A DNA stretch of 64,000 nucleotides from Variovorax sp. ZS18.2.2 (GCF_024701975.1 NZ_JANLNM010000010.1:62001-126000); one strand, 5' to 3'. Positions 1-8,554 are shown, counted from the first letter of the stretch. Numbers and translations: made by a program. The notes: generated from the sequence alone by a model not told the origin.

Positions 1-382
1 GCTCGGGGCCATACGCCTCCCGCAGCATCTGATATTCCTTGCTGATGCGGCCGTCGTAGTTCCAGGTGTCATGGCGCGGCACGTTCTTCGACTTCGAGCC
101 GTCGATGTTGCACGCCGAGTAAAGCGGCACGCGCCGGGAGATGCATTGCACCGTGCTGAAGTGCTGGTACTTGAGCTCGAAGGAGCCGTCGTCGAGCGTT
201 GCGATGTCGTCCATGGCGATGGCGTCGCCGATCGACGGCAGTTCCACGCGGTTGTCGTCGCCGAAGAACTCAGGTTCGTAGCCCTCGCGACCCCTGAAGA
301 ACTCCGGCGGCTTCGGTATGGCGGCGACACGCTGGATGCCGGCCCACGAACTGCTCACGACCTGGATGTCGGTATCGGACAT
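1..382 (-). CDS. DNA/RNA non-specific endonuclease (NUC1/EndoG type), 3' part outside window
   Basis: Partial gene: 127 codons are visible, read leftward from ATG at 382, and the frame stays open to the window edge. The visible part carries the first half of a non-specific endonuclease fold: a strand block around YQHFSTVQ, then RRVPLYSACNIDG, then KNVPRHDTWNYDGRI. In this family the catalytic RGH motif and the metal-binding Asn follow, and they would lie beyond base 1, so activity cannot be judged here. There is no signal peptide at the N-terminus (it begins MSDTDIQVV), which suggests a cytoplasmic enzyme rather than a secreted nuclease. It is the last gene of a minus-strand unit, 59 bp after the 83-residue protein and downstream of the S8 protease. 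The family call is fairly secure; a protease-activated effector role is an inference. Confidence 0.75.
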   Translation of the reverse strand, partial: MSDTDIQVVSSSWAGIQRVAAIPKPPEFFRGREGYEPEFFGDDNRVELPSIGDAIAMDDIATLDDGSFELKYQHFSTVQCISRRVPLYSACNIDGSKSKNVPRHDTWNYDGRISKEYQMLREAYGPE

Positions 383-441
383 GAAGCTCCCTCTTCGGAA
401 AAACACCACCGCGACCGACAACGGCCGCAGGCGCCTTGCGG

Positions 442-693
442 CTACTTCGCGAGCTTGGCGCGTGCGTTTTTCAGGTTGAAGACAGGCTTGCGGATTTCCG
501 CGAAGGTGGGCTGGGACACGACCCATTCGGGGTTCTGCTCGATGGCGGCCAGCTGCTCGTCGTCGAGCTGGGCTTCCACCAGGGTGCCCGTCTTCGGCGT
601 GAGCACGACACCGGGCACGCAGCGGCGCAGCCGTGCTTCCGCCGACAACTTCTTGCCGGGGCTGCCTGTGTAGGTCAAGACGACGCTGTTCAC
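442..693 (-). CDS. Small protein resembling a subtilisin propeptide (inhibitor I9-like)
   Basis: This 83-residue protein starts at ATG 693 and overlaps the S8 protease stop by 4 bp (ATGA), so the two are probably translated together. The layout is a beta strand (VVLTYTG), a helix (LSAEARLRR), a second strand leading to VPGV, then GTLVEAQLDDEQLAAIEQNP and a final strand. That order matches the I9 propeptide/inhibitor fold, where a stretch like 'L-t-eqlaaL-a-nP-V' precedes the last strand. The C-terminus is lysine-rich. No signal peptide is visible. By analogy with I9 proteins it could act in trans as a folding chaperone or inhibitor of the neighbouring subtilisin. The I9 reading rests on pattern only; it could instead be an immunity or adaptor protein of the nuclease. 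Confidence 0.6.
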   Translation of the reverse strand: MNSVVLTYTGSPGKKLSAEARLRRCVPGVVLTPKTGTLVEAQLDDEQLAAIEQNPEWVVSQPTFAEIRKPVFNLKNARAKLAK

Positions 694-2348
694 TTCTTCA
701 GAACTCCAAAACCTTCATATTCGGCGGGCCACCCCACTCTTTGCGCTGCCTGCGACAGCATCGTGACGATGGCGTCGGCCTTTTCGGGGCCGTTTGGCAT
801 GTTAAGCAGCTTCGAATTCCCTGACAACAGACGGGCCGCCATGCCCGAGGTGTAGGGCGTGGCCATCGAGGTGCCGGACATCATGGCGTACCTGTCGCCC
901 GGAAACGTCGACAGCACGGCCACGCCGGGGCCGATGAAATCGGTCGACAGCCCGTAGTTGGAGAACTCGGCGACGAACTCCTTCTTGCGGCGGATCTCGC
1001 TCTCCTGAAAGCTCTCGGGGCAGTCCGCCGGAAAGGTGCCGTCGCGCCCCAGCGCACCGACCGCCATCGTGTGGCTGTAGCGGGCCGGATAGCGCAGGAG
1101 CGGCTGGCCGTCGTTGCCGGTGGCGGCAAACACCACCACGCCGGCATCGCGCGCCCGCTGCAGCACGTCCGGCATCTCCGGCATCGGCTCCAGGCTGCCC
1201 ATGCTGATGTTGACGATGTGGCAGCCGTCGGCGATCGCGCGTTCCAGCGCGCTGGCGATGTCGGTTGATTTCGCGCGTCCGCGTTCGCCGGTCTTCGGGC
1301 AGACGCGGTAGGCCAGCAGGCGGCAGGCCGGCGCCAGGCCATGGATGCCGGTGGCTTCGGCCTTCCTGCCCGCGATGATTCCGGCGACGTGGGTCCCGTG
1401 CCCGATGCCGTTGTCCAGAAAATCCGCGGCATTCTCGCCAGTGACGAAACAGGCGCCGCCCGCCACGGCGATGTCCGCATGCGGCCCGACGCCGCTGTCG
1501 ATCACGCCGACCGTCACGCCCGCGCCGGCCTCGGGGTCGTAGGGCGCGTAGTTCGCCAGCAGCTGGAAGCTGTCGGGCACCAGCGGCAGCGCCTGCACAT
1601 TCAATCGCTTGGGCGCCGCGACGCGATCGAACCCCTTGACGAAGACCGACCAGTGCGTGTGCTCAGGCTCGACCAGGATCATTTCCACCCGCGGATAGAG
1701 CACCGGGATTCCCAGGTCCGCGATGCCCCGGCTGTCGGTCACCGCGGGCACGTGCGCGCCGTCCCAGTTCACGAGCGCCTTGACCCGCACGCCCGCCACG
1801 GGCTTGCCCTGCGGGTCCGCAAGATGCAGCTCGAAGCGCTTGACCTTGGCCCCGGGCGCCACCTGGATCGCGCTGGAATCCAGCTCGTCGCCCAGCGGCC
1901 GGATGTACTGGAGGTAGGCCCATGCGGCGGGTGCGACCCGCAGGCCGGGCGTGTTCCGGCGCATCGCCAGCAGGGCCGACGAATTGGCCTTCATCACGGA
2001 GACGTCGTCGATCTGCTTGACGAGCTTCATCCGCGGAACGCCGCGCCCCTCCACCCGTTCACCGATCGCCTCTGCCGAGTTGCCCAGGTTGATCGCGCTC
2101 AATGTCGCGAGCTCCGCACCGCCGGGCGCGGCACTCCGCGAAGGCCAGACGATGACGTCGTCCGAGAACTTGGGCTCCACCGCCATGCGACGCAGGCGCA
2201 GCGCCTGCAACAGGCGCTCGACGTTCTCGCCGTCCGATTTCGAGATCTCGCCTTTCGCGTGCTGTGGCTGCGCGCGGCCGGTGTCGCGCGTGTCACGCGC
2301 CATGGGGGTTCGCTTCGGTGCTGCCTGACGCTTGCTCGCTGCTGCCAT
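690..2348 (-). CDS. S8 family (subtilisin-like) serine protease with N-terminal extension
   Basis: 552 residues, starting at ATG 2348 behind a strong AAGGAGAG site. The catalytic triad is complete: Asp284 in VIDSGVG, His317 in HGTHVAG, Ser494 in GTSMATP, with oxyanion Asn412 in ATGND. Residues 1-40 are basic and low-complexity with no signal peptide, so the enzyme looks intracellular. Residues about 45-150 include a propeptide-like segment (VSVMKANSSALLAMRR). Residues about 168-240 look like a carboxypeptidase-regulatory/Ig-like beta domain (DPQGKPVAGVRVKALV). The catalytic domain runs from about 275 to 550. It is followed with a 4-bp overlap by an I9-like small protein and then by a non-specific endonuclease. 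The protease call is firm; the substrate is unknown, and the nuclease is an obvious candidate. Confidence 0.93.
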   Translation of the reverse strand: MAAASKRQAAPKRTPMARDTRDTGRAQPQHAKGEISKSDGENVERLLQALRLRRMAVEPKFSDDVIVWPSRSAAPGGAELATLSAINLGNSAEAIGERVEGRGVPRMKLVKQIDDVSVMKANSSALLAMRRNTPGLRVAPAAWAYLQYIRPLGDELDSSAIQVAPGAKVKRFELHLADPQGKPVAGVRVKALVNWDGAHVPAVTDSRGIADLGIPVLYPRVEMILVEPEHTHWSVFVKGFDRVAAPKRLNVQALPLVPDSFQLLANYAPYDPEAGAGVTVGVIDSGVGPHADIAVAGGACFVTGENAADFLDNGIGHGTHVAGIIAGRKAEATGIHGLAPACRLLAYRVCPKTGERGRAKSTDIASALERAIADGCHIVNISMGSLEPMPEMPDVLQRARDAGVVVFAATGNDGQPLLRYPARYSHTMAVGALGRDGTFPADCPESFQESEIRRKKEFVAEFSNYGLSTDFIGPGVAVLSTFPGDRYAMMSGTSMATPYTSGMAARLLSGNSKLLNMPNGPEKADAIVTMLSQAAQRVGWPAEYEGFGVLKK

Positions 2349-2412
2349 GGACTCTCCTTGTTGCCCGGTTTATCGCATGGGGCGCATTTCAGGCCAATGA
2401 ACGAATGACCCG

Positions 2413-3660
2413 CTAACCCACGATGCCGCGCGCATGCAGCGCGGCGATCTGCTCGGCGCTCAGGCCGATTTCCTTCAGCACTGCATCGGTGTCCGCTCCG
2501 AGCACCGGCGCGTTGTGCCGGTGGCTGGCCGGTGTGAGCGACAGTTTGGGCACGAAGCCGGGCACCGCGAGCGCGCTGCCGTCGGGCATCCGCACCTCTT
2601 GAAGCATGCCGCGCGCGGCGTAGTGCGGATCGGCCGCGATGTCGGCGATGGTGTAGATGCGGCCGGCCGGCACATGCGCCGCATCGAGCGCGGCGAGCAC
2701 TTCGTCCACGGTGCGCGCAGCGGCCCAGTCGCCGATGGCGGCATCGAGCATTTCCACCTGGGCCACGCGGCCTGCGTTGCCCACGAGCGCCGGATCGGCG
2801 GCCAGGTCCGGCCGGCCGATGCATGCCATCAGGCGGCGGAAGATGCCGTCGCCATTGCCGGCAATGATCGCGTAGCCGCCATCCGCGCAGCGGTACGCAT
2901 TGGTCGGCGCAATGCCGGGCAGCGCGCTGCCGGCCGCCTCGCGCACCGCGCCGAATTCGCCGTACTCGGGCAAGAGGCTTTCCATGCAGTTGAAGACCGC
3001 CTCGTAGAGCGCCACGTCGATCACCTGCCCCCTGCCCTTCGGGTATTGCGCGCTCACCGTCGCGTGGCGGTGCTGCATCGCCATCAGCACGCCGATCACG
3101 CCGTGCAGCGATGCCAGCGTGTCGCCGATCGACACCCCCACGCGCACCGGCACGCGGCCCGGTTCGCCCGTGAGGTGGCGCAACCCGCCCATCGCCTCGG
3201 CCACCACGCCGAAGCCGGGGCGGTCGCGGTAGGGGCCGGTCTGGCCGTAGCCGCTGATGCGCAGCATCACGAGCGCGGGGTTGGCGGCCAGCAGCGCGTC
3301 GGGGCCGAGGCCCCAGCCTTCCATCGCGCCGGGGCGGAAGTTCTCGATCAGCACGTCGGCCTCGGCCGCGAGCTGCCGCACGATGGCCTGCGCCTCGGGC
3401 TCGCGCAAGTCGAGCGCCAGCGAACGCTTGTTGCGCGACTGCACCTGCCACCAGACCGACGTGCCGTCTTTCAGCAGCCGCCAGGTGCGCAGCGGGTCGC
3501 CCGCGCCGGGCGGCTCGATCTTGACCACCTCGGCGCCGAAGTCGGCCAGCGTGCGTGCGGCGAAAGGCCCGGCGATGAGTTGTCCAAGCTCGACGACCTT
3601 GAGGCCAGCCAGCGGGCCCGCGGCGGCCGGCGTGGCCGGGGAAGAAGCGGTATTCGTCAT
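2413..3660 (-). CDS. CaiB/BaiF (class III) CoA-transferase
   Basis: 415 residues, the normal length for family III CoA-transferases. These enzymes move CoA from an acyl-CoA donor to a carboxylic acid through an enzyme-bound aspartyl anhydride. The nucleophile is visible as Asp180 in SIGDTLASLHG. Other family marks are LKVVELGQLIAGPFAAR near the N-terminus, DFGAEVVKIEPP (41-52), NKRSLALDL, and FRPGAMEGWGLG (108-119). It is cytoplasmic. It lies alone between the protease unit, which shares its strand, and the divergent AraC gene, so the context gives no substrate; succinyl-, oxalyl- or carnitine-type acceptors all remain possible. The start at 3660 gives the usual short unstructured N-terminus (MTNTASSPATPAAAG). 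Confidence 0.9.
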   Translation of the reverse strand: MTNTASSPATPAAAGPLAGLKVVELGQLIAGPFAARTLADFGAEVVKIEPPGAGDPLRTWRLLKDGTSVWWQVQSRNKRSLALDLREPEAQAIVRQLAAEADVLIENFRPGAMEGWGLGPDALLAANPALVMLRISGYGQTGPYRDRPGFGVVAEAMGGLRHLTGEPGRVPVRVGVSIGDTLASLHGVIGVLMAMQHRHATVSAQYPKGRGQVIDVALYEAVFNCMESLLPEYGEFGAVREAAGSALPGIAPTNAYRCADGGYAIIAGNGDGIFRRLMACIGRPDLAADPALVGNAGRVAQVEMLDAAIGDWAAARTVDEVLAALDAAHVPAGRIYTIADIAADPHYAARGMLQEVRMPDGSALAVPGFVPKLSLTPASHRHNAPVLGADTDAVLKEIGLSAEQIAALHARGIVG

Positions 3661-3753
3661 GGCGCCAGAGTGTGCCGCGTCGCGGCGCAGCCTCCTCGGG
3701 GCGGGAAAACACCTATGAATTCTTGACTTCGCATTTCCGGCGCTTTCCGCACC

Positions 3754-3807
3754 GCAGCAATCGCCCGCCTGCTGCCCCTCTCTCCCGAGGAGAAAGGCGA
3801 TTGCTGC
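3754..3807. promoter_or_regulatory. 12-bp inverted repeat in the divergent CoA-transferase/AraC intergenic region
   Basis: Within the 316-bp gap 3661-3976, GCAGCAATCGCC (3754-3765) is repeated exactly in inverted form as GGCGATTGCTGC (3796-3807). The 30-nt loop contains a smaller palindrome, TCTCC-CGA-GGAGA. The structure could be a hairpin in a leader RNA or a pair of operator half-sites; no T-run follows, so it is not a standard terminator. The rest of the gap (3808-3976) is less GC-rich and probably holds the AraC promoter. I see no other feature in it. Confidence 0.5.
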
Positions 3808-3976
3808 ACCGCAATGCCCTCGTCAACCCGCTGGCGCCGAAGTCAAAAAAGTATCAATTTCAGACCTCATCTCTGGTTGTTGGCGTCCTGAGCGATTCGT
3901 ACAGTCCGCCCCACGTTGTCATGTGTCGATCGCAAGACAAACAAAGCGACAAGAAAGAAAGAAAAGGAGACCACCG

Positions 3977-4867
3977 ATGCAACCCGATCTGGAAATCGTC
4001 GAAGTCCGCAGCGATGAATCGTTCACCGCCTGGGCGCACGGCTATCCGTACCGCACGGTGCGCTGGCACTTCCATCCCGAGTACGAGATCCAGCTGATCG
4101 TGGAGACCCGGGGCGTCTACTTCGTGGGCGACCACGTCGGCCACTTCGAGCCCGGCAACCTCGTGCTGATGGGCCCCGACCTTCCGCACAACTGGATCAG
4201 CGACGTGCCCGCGGGCCAGAGCGTCGAGCGGCGCGGCATCGTGATCCAGTTCCCGGCCGAACTGATGACCCACATGAACGCCGCCTTCCCCGAGTTCCAG
4301 CGCATCGCGCCGCTGCTCGCCGAGTCGGGCTCGGGCCTCCTGTTCTCCGCCGAGACGGCCCTCGCGGCCAAGCCGATCATGGAATCGCTGCTGGAGGCGC
4401 GAGGCCTGCGCCGCGTGATCCTGCTGCTCTCGCTGCTCGAACTCTTGGTCGACAGCCACGACCGCCAGCGGCTCGCGAGCCCGGCCTTCAAGCCCGACCC
4501 CAAGGCCTTCATGTCGCACGCCATCAACAACGTGCTCGCGCACATCTCGGCCAACCTCGGCGACGAGCTGCGCGAGCCCATGCTGGCCGAGCTGGTGGGC
4601 CAGAGCCCGAGCGCGTTCTCGCGGTCGTTCCGCAAGCACACGGGCCAGTCGTTCGTGCGCTATGTGAACCGGCTGCGCATCAGCCGCGCCTGCGAGCTGC
4701 TCACCAACAGCGAGAAGCCGGTGCTCGACGTCTGCATGGACGTGGGCTTCAACAACGTGTCGAACTTCAACCGGCAGTTCCTCCTGCACAAGCGCATGCC
4801 GCCGACCAAGTTCCGCAACTTCCATCGCATGCAGGCCGCGGCCTCGCGTGCCGCCAGCGCGCCGTAG
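3977..4867 (+). CDS. AraC family transcriptional regulator (cupin + HTH_18)
   Basis: 296 residues from ATG 3977, chosen because an AAGGAGA site sits 6 nt upstream; an in-frame start 54 nt earlier (3923) has no such site. Residues about 20-150 form a cupin-like sensing domain (WHFHPEYEIQLIVETRG, then GDHVGHFEPGNLVLMGPDLPH). Residues about 190-285 are a double helix-turn-helix domain (LAELVGQSPSAFSRSFRKHTG and DVCMDVGFNNVSNFNRQF). The gene is immediately upstream of, and codirectional with, the ribose-type ABC importer and polyol enzymes, so it is probably their local activator responding to the imported sugar or polyol. The family is certain; the ligand is inferred from context only. Confidence 0.92.
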   Translation: MQPDLEIVEVRSDESFTAWAHGYPYRTVRWHFHPEYEIQLIVETRGVYFVGDHVGHFEPGNLVLMGPDLPHNWISDVPAGQSVERRGIVIQFPAELMTHMNAAFPEFQRIAPLLAESGSGLLFSAETALAAKPIMESLLEARGLRRVILLLSLLELLVDSHDRQRLASPAFKPDPKAFMSHAINNVLAHISANLGDELREPMLAELVGQSPSAFSRSFRKHTGQSFVRYVNRLRISRACELLTNSEKPVLDVCMDVGFNNVSNFNRQFLLHKRMPPTKFRNFHRMQAAASRAASAP

Positions 4868-4983
4868 CCGGCGTTCGCTTTTTCGTTCCCCGCGTCGTTA
4901 CCGGCGCGGCGCATCGGGCGCCGCGTGGGGCGAGCCTTTGTCCGCGTTTTTTGTCAGCCAACAAACCCAAGGAGACCGCAACC

Positions 4984-5913
4984 ATGAAGAACCTTCTCAA
5001 AGCCACCGCCCATATCGCCGCTCTCGCCGCCCTCGCCTGCGGCGCCACCGCCGCCCAGGCACAGGCGCCCAAGCAGCCGCTGCGCATCGGCATGACCTTC
5101 CAGGAGCTCAACAACCCCTACTTCGTGACGATGAAGCAGGCGCTGGAAGAAGCCGCGGCCACCATCGGCGCGACCGTGGTCACCACCGACGCGCGACACG
5201 ACGTGGCCAAGCAGATCGGCGACGTGGAAGACATGATCCAGAAGAAGGTGGACATCCTCCTGCTGAACCCGACCGACTCCACCGGCGTGCAGTCGGCGGT
5301 GCGCTCGGCCAAGAAGGCGGGGCTGATCGTGGTGGCGGTCGATGCGAATGCGCAGGGCCCGGTCGATTCCTTCGTCGGCTCCAAGAACACCGACGCCGGG
5401 CGCCTCGCCTGCGAATACCTCGCCAAGAGCATCGGCGAAAAAGGCGACGTGGCGATCCTCGACGGCATTCCGGTCGTGCCGATCCTGGAACGCGTGAAAG
5501 GCTGCCGCGAAGCGCTCGCCAAGTACCCCGGCATCAAGGTCGTGAGCACGCAGAACGGCAAGCAGGAGCGCGCCACCGCGCTCACCGTGACCGAGAACAT
5601 CCTGCAGGCCAACAAGGACCTGAAGGGCATCTTCAGCGTGAACGACGGTGGCTCGATGGGCGCGCTCGCGGCCATCGACGCGAGCGGCAAGGACGTGAAG
5701 CTCACCAGCGTGGACGGCGCCCCCGAAGCCATCAAGGCGATGCAGAAGCCCGGCTCCAGGTTCATCGCCACCACCGCCCAGTACCCGCGCGACCAGATCC
5801 GCCTGGCCATCGGCATCGCGCTCGCCAAGAAGTGGGGCGCCAACGTGCCGGCTGCGGTGCCGGTGGACGTGAAGCTGATCGACGCCGAGGGCGCGAAGAC
5901 CTTCACCTGGTAA
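4984..5913 (+). CDS. Sugar ABC transporter periplasmic binding protein (ribose type)
   Basis: 309 residues from ATG 4984, preceded by AAGGAGACC. A Sec signal peptide with cleavage near AAQAQA is clear at about residues 1-26. The mature part is a type-I periplasmic binding protein of the LacI/RbsB fold: RIGMTFQELNNPYFVTMKQ at the start, DVAKQIGDVEDMIQKKVD, and LLLNPTDSTGV. These features match pentose/hexose/polyol binders of the CUT2 class. It captures the substrate in the periplasm for the ATPase and permease encoded next. Neighbouring dehydrogenase and kinase genes suggest a polyol such as erythritol, threitol or a pentitol, but the binding pocket cannot be read from sequence alone. Confidence 0.92.
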   Translation: MKNLLKATAHIAALAALACGATAAQAQAPKQPLRIGMTFQELNNPYFVTMKQALEEAAATIGATVVTTDARHDVAKQIGDVEDMIQKKVDILLLNPTDSTGVQSAVRSAKKAGLIVVAVDANAQGPVDSFVGSKNTDAGRLACEYLAKSIGEKGDVAILDGIPVVPILERVKGCREALAKYPGIKVVSTQNGKQERATALTVTENILQANKDLKGIFSVNDGGSMGALAAIDASGKDVKLTSVDGAPEAIKAMQKPGSRFIATTAQYPRDQIRLAIGIALAKKWGANVPAAVPVDVKLIDAEGAKTFTW

Positions 5914-5932
5914 GCGGCGCATCGGATCGGCC

Positions 5933-7447
5933 ATGACCTCCGCAGAAAGCGAAGAAATGCTCCGGCTGGAAGGCGTGTCCAAGCGCTTTCCGGGCGTGAA
6001 GGCGCTCTCGGGCATCGACCTCTCGATCCGCAAGGGCGAGGTGCATGCGCTGCTCGGCGAGAACGGCGCGGGCAAGTCGACGCTGATGAAGATCCTCGGC
6101 GGCATCTACCAGGCCGACGAGGGCCGCATCTTCATCGAAGGCAGCGAGCGCAAGTTCGCGGGCTACAACGACGCGATCGCGGCGGGCATCGGCATCATCT
6201 TCCAGGAGTTCAGCCTCATCCCGTACCTGAACGCGGTGGAGAACATCTTTCTCGGCCGCTACCTGAAGAACCGCTTCGGGCTGATGGACAAGGCGGCGAT
6301 GAAGCGCTCCGCACAGCAACTCTTCGACGAGCTGGGCGTGCAGATCGACCTCGGCGTGCCGATCTGCCGGCTCTCGGTGGCGCAGCAGCAGTTCGTGGAA
6401 ATCGGCAAGGCGCTGTCGCTGAAGGCGCGCCTGTTGGTGCTCGACGAGCCGACCGCCACGCTCACGCCGAACGAGGCCGGGCATCTCTTCAAGATCATGC
6501 GGGAGCTGCGCGCCAAGGGCGTGGCGATGATCTTCATCTCGCACCACCTGGACGAAATCTTCGAGGTGTGCGACCGCATCAGCGTGCTGCGCGACGGCGC
6601 CAATGCGGGGCATGCGGACGTGGGCGCAACGAATGTGGATGCGCTCGTTCAGATGATGGTCGGCCGCAGGATCGAGCACAACTTTCCGCCCAAGCCCGTG
6701 CCCGCGCCGCGCGGACGCAAGGTGCTCGAAGTGCCCGAGATCCAGCTCGCCAAGGGCGGGCCGGTCAACAGCTTCACGCTGCACGAAGGCGAGATCCTCG
6801 GCTTCGCGGGGCTTGTCGGGTCGGGCCGCACCGAACTCGCGCTCGGGATGATGGGCGCCGACCGCGTGCACCGCAAGACGGTGCTGCGCAACGGCAAGCC
6901 CGTGCGCCTGAACGACCCGACCGAGGCGCTGGCAAACGGCATCGGCCTCCTGCCCGAGAGCCGCAAGGTCGAGGGGCTGATCACCGACTTCACGATCCGC
7001 TTCAACATCTCGATGAACAACCTGGGCAAGCACAAGAGCGCGGGGCTTGTGAGCCAGAAGTCGGAGAAGCAATCGGCCGGCGAACTCGCCAAGCGCGTCG
7101 GCGTGAAGGCGCCGAGCATCGAGACGCGCGTGGCCACGCTTTCGGGCGGCAACCAGCAGAAGGTGGTGATCGCGCGCTGGCTCGGCCACGCGAGCGAAGT
7201 GCTGATCTTCGACGAGCCCACGCGCGGCATCGACGTCGGCGCCAAGGCCGAGATCTACAGCCTGATGCGCGAACTCACGCGCCAGGGCAAAGCCATCGTG
7301 ATGATCTCGAGCGAGCTGCCCGAGATCGTCGGCATGTGCGACCGCGTCGCCGTGTTCTCGGGCGGGTCCATCGTGGCCACGCTGGAGGGCGACTCCATCA
7401 ACTCGGGCGACATCATGCGCCACGCAACCACAGGGGGTTCGCAATGA
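5933..7447 (+). CDS. Sugar ABC transporter ATPase, duplicated nucleotide-binding domains (CUT2)
   Basis: 504 residues with two ATPase halves, as in RbsA/AraG/XylG. Half one has Walker A GENGAGKST (42-50), a divergent signature LSVAQQQFVEIGKAL, and Walker B LLVLDEPTA. Half two lacks a standard Walker A but has the signature LSGGNQQKVVIARWL and Walker B LIFDEPTRGID. This asymmetry is normal for the class. It energises import at the inner membrane. The start lies 19 bp after the binding protein stop, and the stop overlaps the permease start by 4 bp (ATGA), showing one operon. Confidence 0.95.
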   Translation: MTSAESEEMLRLEGVSKRFPGVKALSGIDLSIRKGEVHALLGENGAGKSTLMKILGGIYQADEGRIFIEGSERKFAGYNDAIAAGIGIIFQEFSLIPYLNAVENIFLGRYLKNRFGLMDKAAMKRSAQQLFDELGVQIDLGVPICRLSVAQQQFVEIGKALSLKARLLVLDEPTATLTPNEAGHLFKIMRELRAKGVAMIFISHHLDEIFEVCDRISVLRDGANAGHADVGATNVDALVQMMVGRRIEHNFPPKPVPAPRGRKVLEVPEIQLAKGGPVNSFTLHEGEILGFAGLVGSGRTELALGMMGADRVHRKTVLRNGKPVRLNDPTEALANGIGLLPESRKVEGLITDFTIRFNISMNNLGKHKSAGLVSQKSEKQSAGELAKRVGVKAPSIETRVATLSGGNQQKVVIARWLGHASEVLIFDEPTRGIDVGAKAEIYSLMRELTRQGKAIVMISSELPEIVGMCDRVAVFSGGSIVATLEGDSINSGDIMRHATTGGSQ

Positions 7448-8433
7448 ATGCCACCGCCAGCCATCCCACGCCGCCCACACCTCAGGCTTCTGCCGGCGGA
7501 TTCTTCACCCAGCTGCGCCGTTCGACAGCCTTTCTGCCGCTGGTCGGGCTGGTCGCGATCTCGGTCTTCATGATCGTGGCGACCGACAACTTCCTCTCGT
7601 GGGGCAACCTGCAGAACATCGCGCTGCAGTCGTCGATCAACGCGATCATCGCGGTGGGCATGACGGCCGCGATCCTCACCGGCGGCATCGACCTCTCGGT
7701 AGGCGCGGTGGTGGCGCTGTCGGGCACGCTGGCCTCGGGAATGATGGTGCAGTTCGGGCTGCCGCCGATGCTCGCGGTGCCACTCGGCCTGGCAGTGGGC
7801 GTGGTGATCGGCCTCTTCAACGGCTACTGCGTGGCGTACCTGCGCATGCCGCCGATCATCGTGACGCTGGCCACCATGGGCATCGCACGCGGTATTGCGC
7901 TCATCTACACCGGCGGCTATCCGATCGACGGCCTGCCCGAATCGTTCGCCTTCCTCGGCGGCGGCGTGTTCGCGGGCATCAAGGTGCCGATCCTCATCAT
8001 GCTGGCGACCTACCTCGTGGCGTACGTGCTGCTGAACATGGCGCCGTTCGGGCGGTATGTGTATGCCATCGGCGGCAATGAAGAAGCGACGCGCCTGTCT
8101 GGCGTGCGCGTGTCGCGCTACAAGCTGCTCGTCTATGCGTTGAGCGGTCTTACTGCGGCCATCGCCGGCATCGTGCAGGCGGCGCGTGTCACGAGCGGGC
8201 AGCCCGGTGTCGGCGTGGGCTTCGAGCTCGATGCGATCGCGGCGGTGGTGATGGGCGGCACGTCCATCGCCGGCGGGCGCGGCGCCATCGTGGGCACGCT
8301 GGTCGGTGCGCTGTTGCTCGGCGTGCTGAACAACGGTCTCAACATGATCGGCGTGTCGCCGTACCTGCAATTGATCATCAAGGGCGGCATCGTCCTCCTT
8401 GCGATCTTCATCAGCCGAGAAGCAAAACGCTGA
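7444..8433 (+). CDS. Sugar ABC transporter permease (RbsC family)
   Basis: 329 residues starting at ATG 7444, which overlaps the ATPase stop. The first 30 residues are proline-rich and cytoplasmic. Multiple hydrophobic segments follow, beginning STAFLPLVGLVAISVFMIV. Family marks are ILTGGIDLSVGAVVALSG, the cytoplasmic coupling region YAIGGNEEATRLSGVRV, and a conserved GGTSIAGGRGAIVGTLVGA near the C-terminus. It forms the membrane channel of the importer. A repeat element (8448-8554) follows directly, before the dehydrogenase gene. Confidence 0.95.
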   Translation: MNATASHPTPPTPQASAGGFFTQLRRSTAFLPLVGLVAISVFMIVATDNFLSWGNLQNIALQSSINAIIAVGMTAAILTGGIDLSVGAVVALSGTLASGMMVQFGLPPMLAVPLGLAVGVVIGLFNGYCVAYLRMPPIIVTLATMGIARGIALIYTGGYPIDGLPESFAFLGGGVFAGIKVPILIMLATYLVAYVLLNMAPFGRYVYAIGGNEEATRLSGVRVSRYKLLVYALSGLTAAIAGIVQAARVTSGQPGVGVGFELDAIAAVVMGGTSIAGGRGAIVGTLVGALLLGVLNNGLNMIGVSPYLQLIIKGGIVLLAIFISREAKR

Positions 8434-8447
8434 CCCTCTTCTGTCTT

Positions 8448-8554
8448 GCTCCTTCCCCCTCTGGGGGAAGGCTGGGATGGGGGCACGCAGAGCGTGCCCA
8501 GTGGTGACGCCGCTTGCCCCACCCCTGCCCTCCCCCAGAGGGGGAGGGAGAAAT
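8448..8554. repeat. Dispersed GC-rich intergenic repeat, family B copy 1
   Basis: The left arm reads GCTCCTTCCCCCTCTGGGGG then AAGGCTGGGATGGGGGCA; the right arm is its rough inverted counterpart, TGCCCCACCCCTGCCCTCCC followed by CCAGAGGGGGAGGGAG. Almost the same arms occur at 41954-42072 with a different centre. The arms can pair into a long hairpin. The element lies between the ABC permease and dehydrogenase genes, so it may affect expression within the operon. It encodes nothing. Confidence 0.8.
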
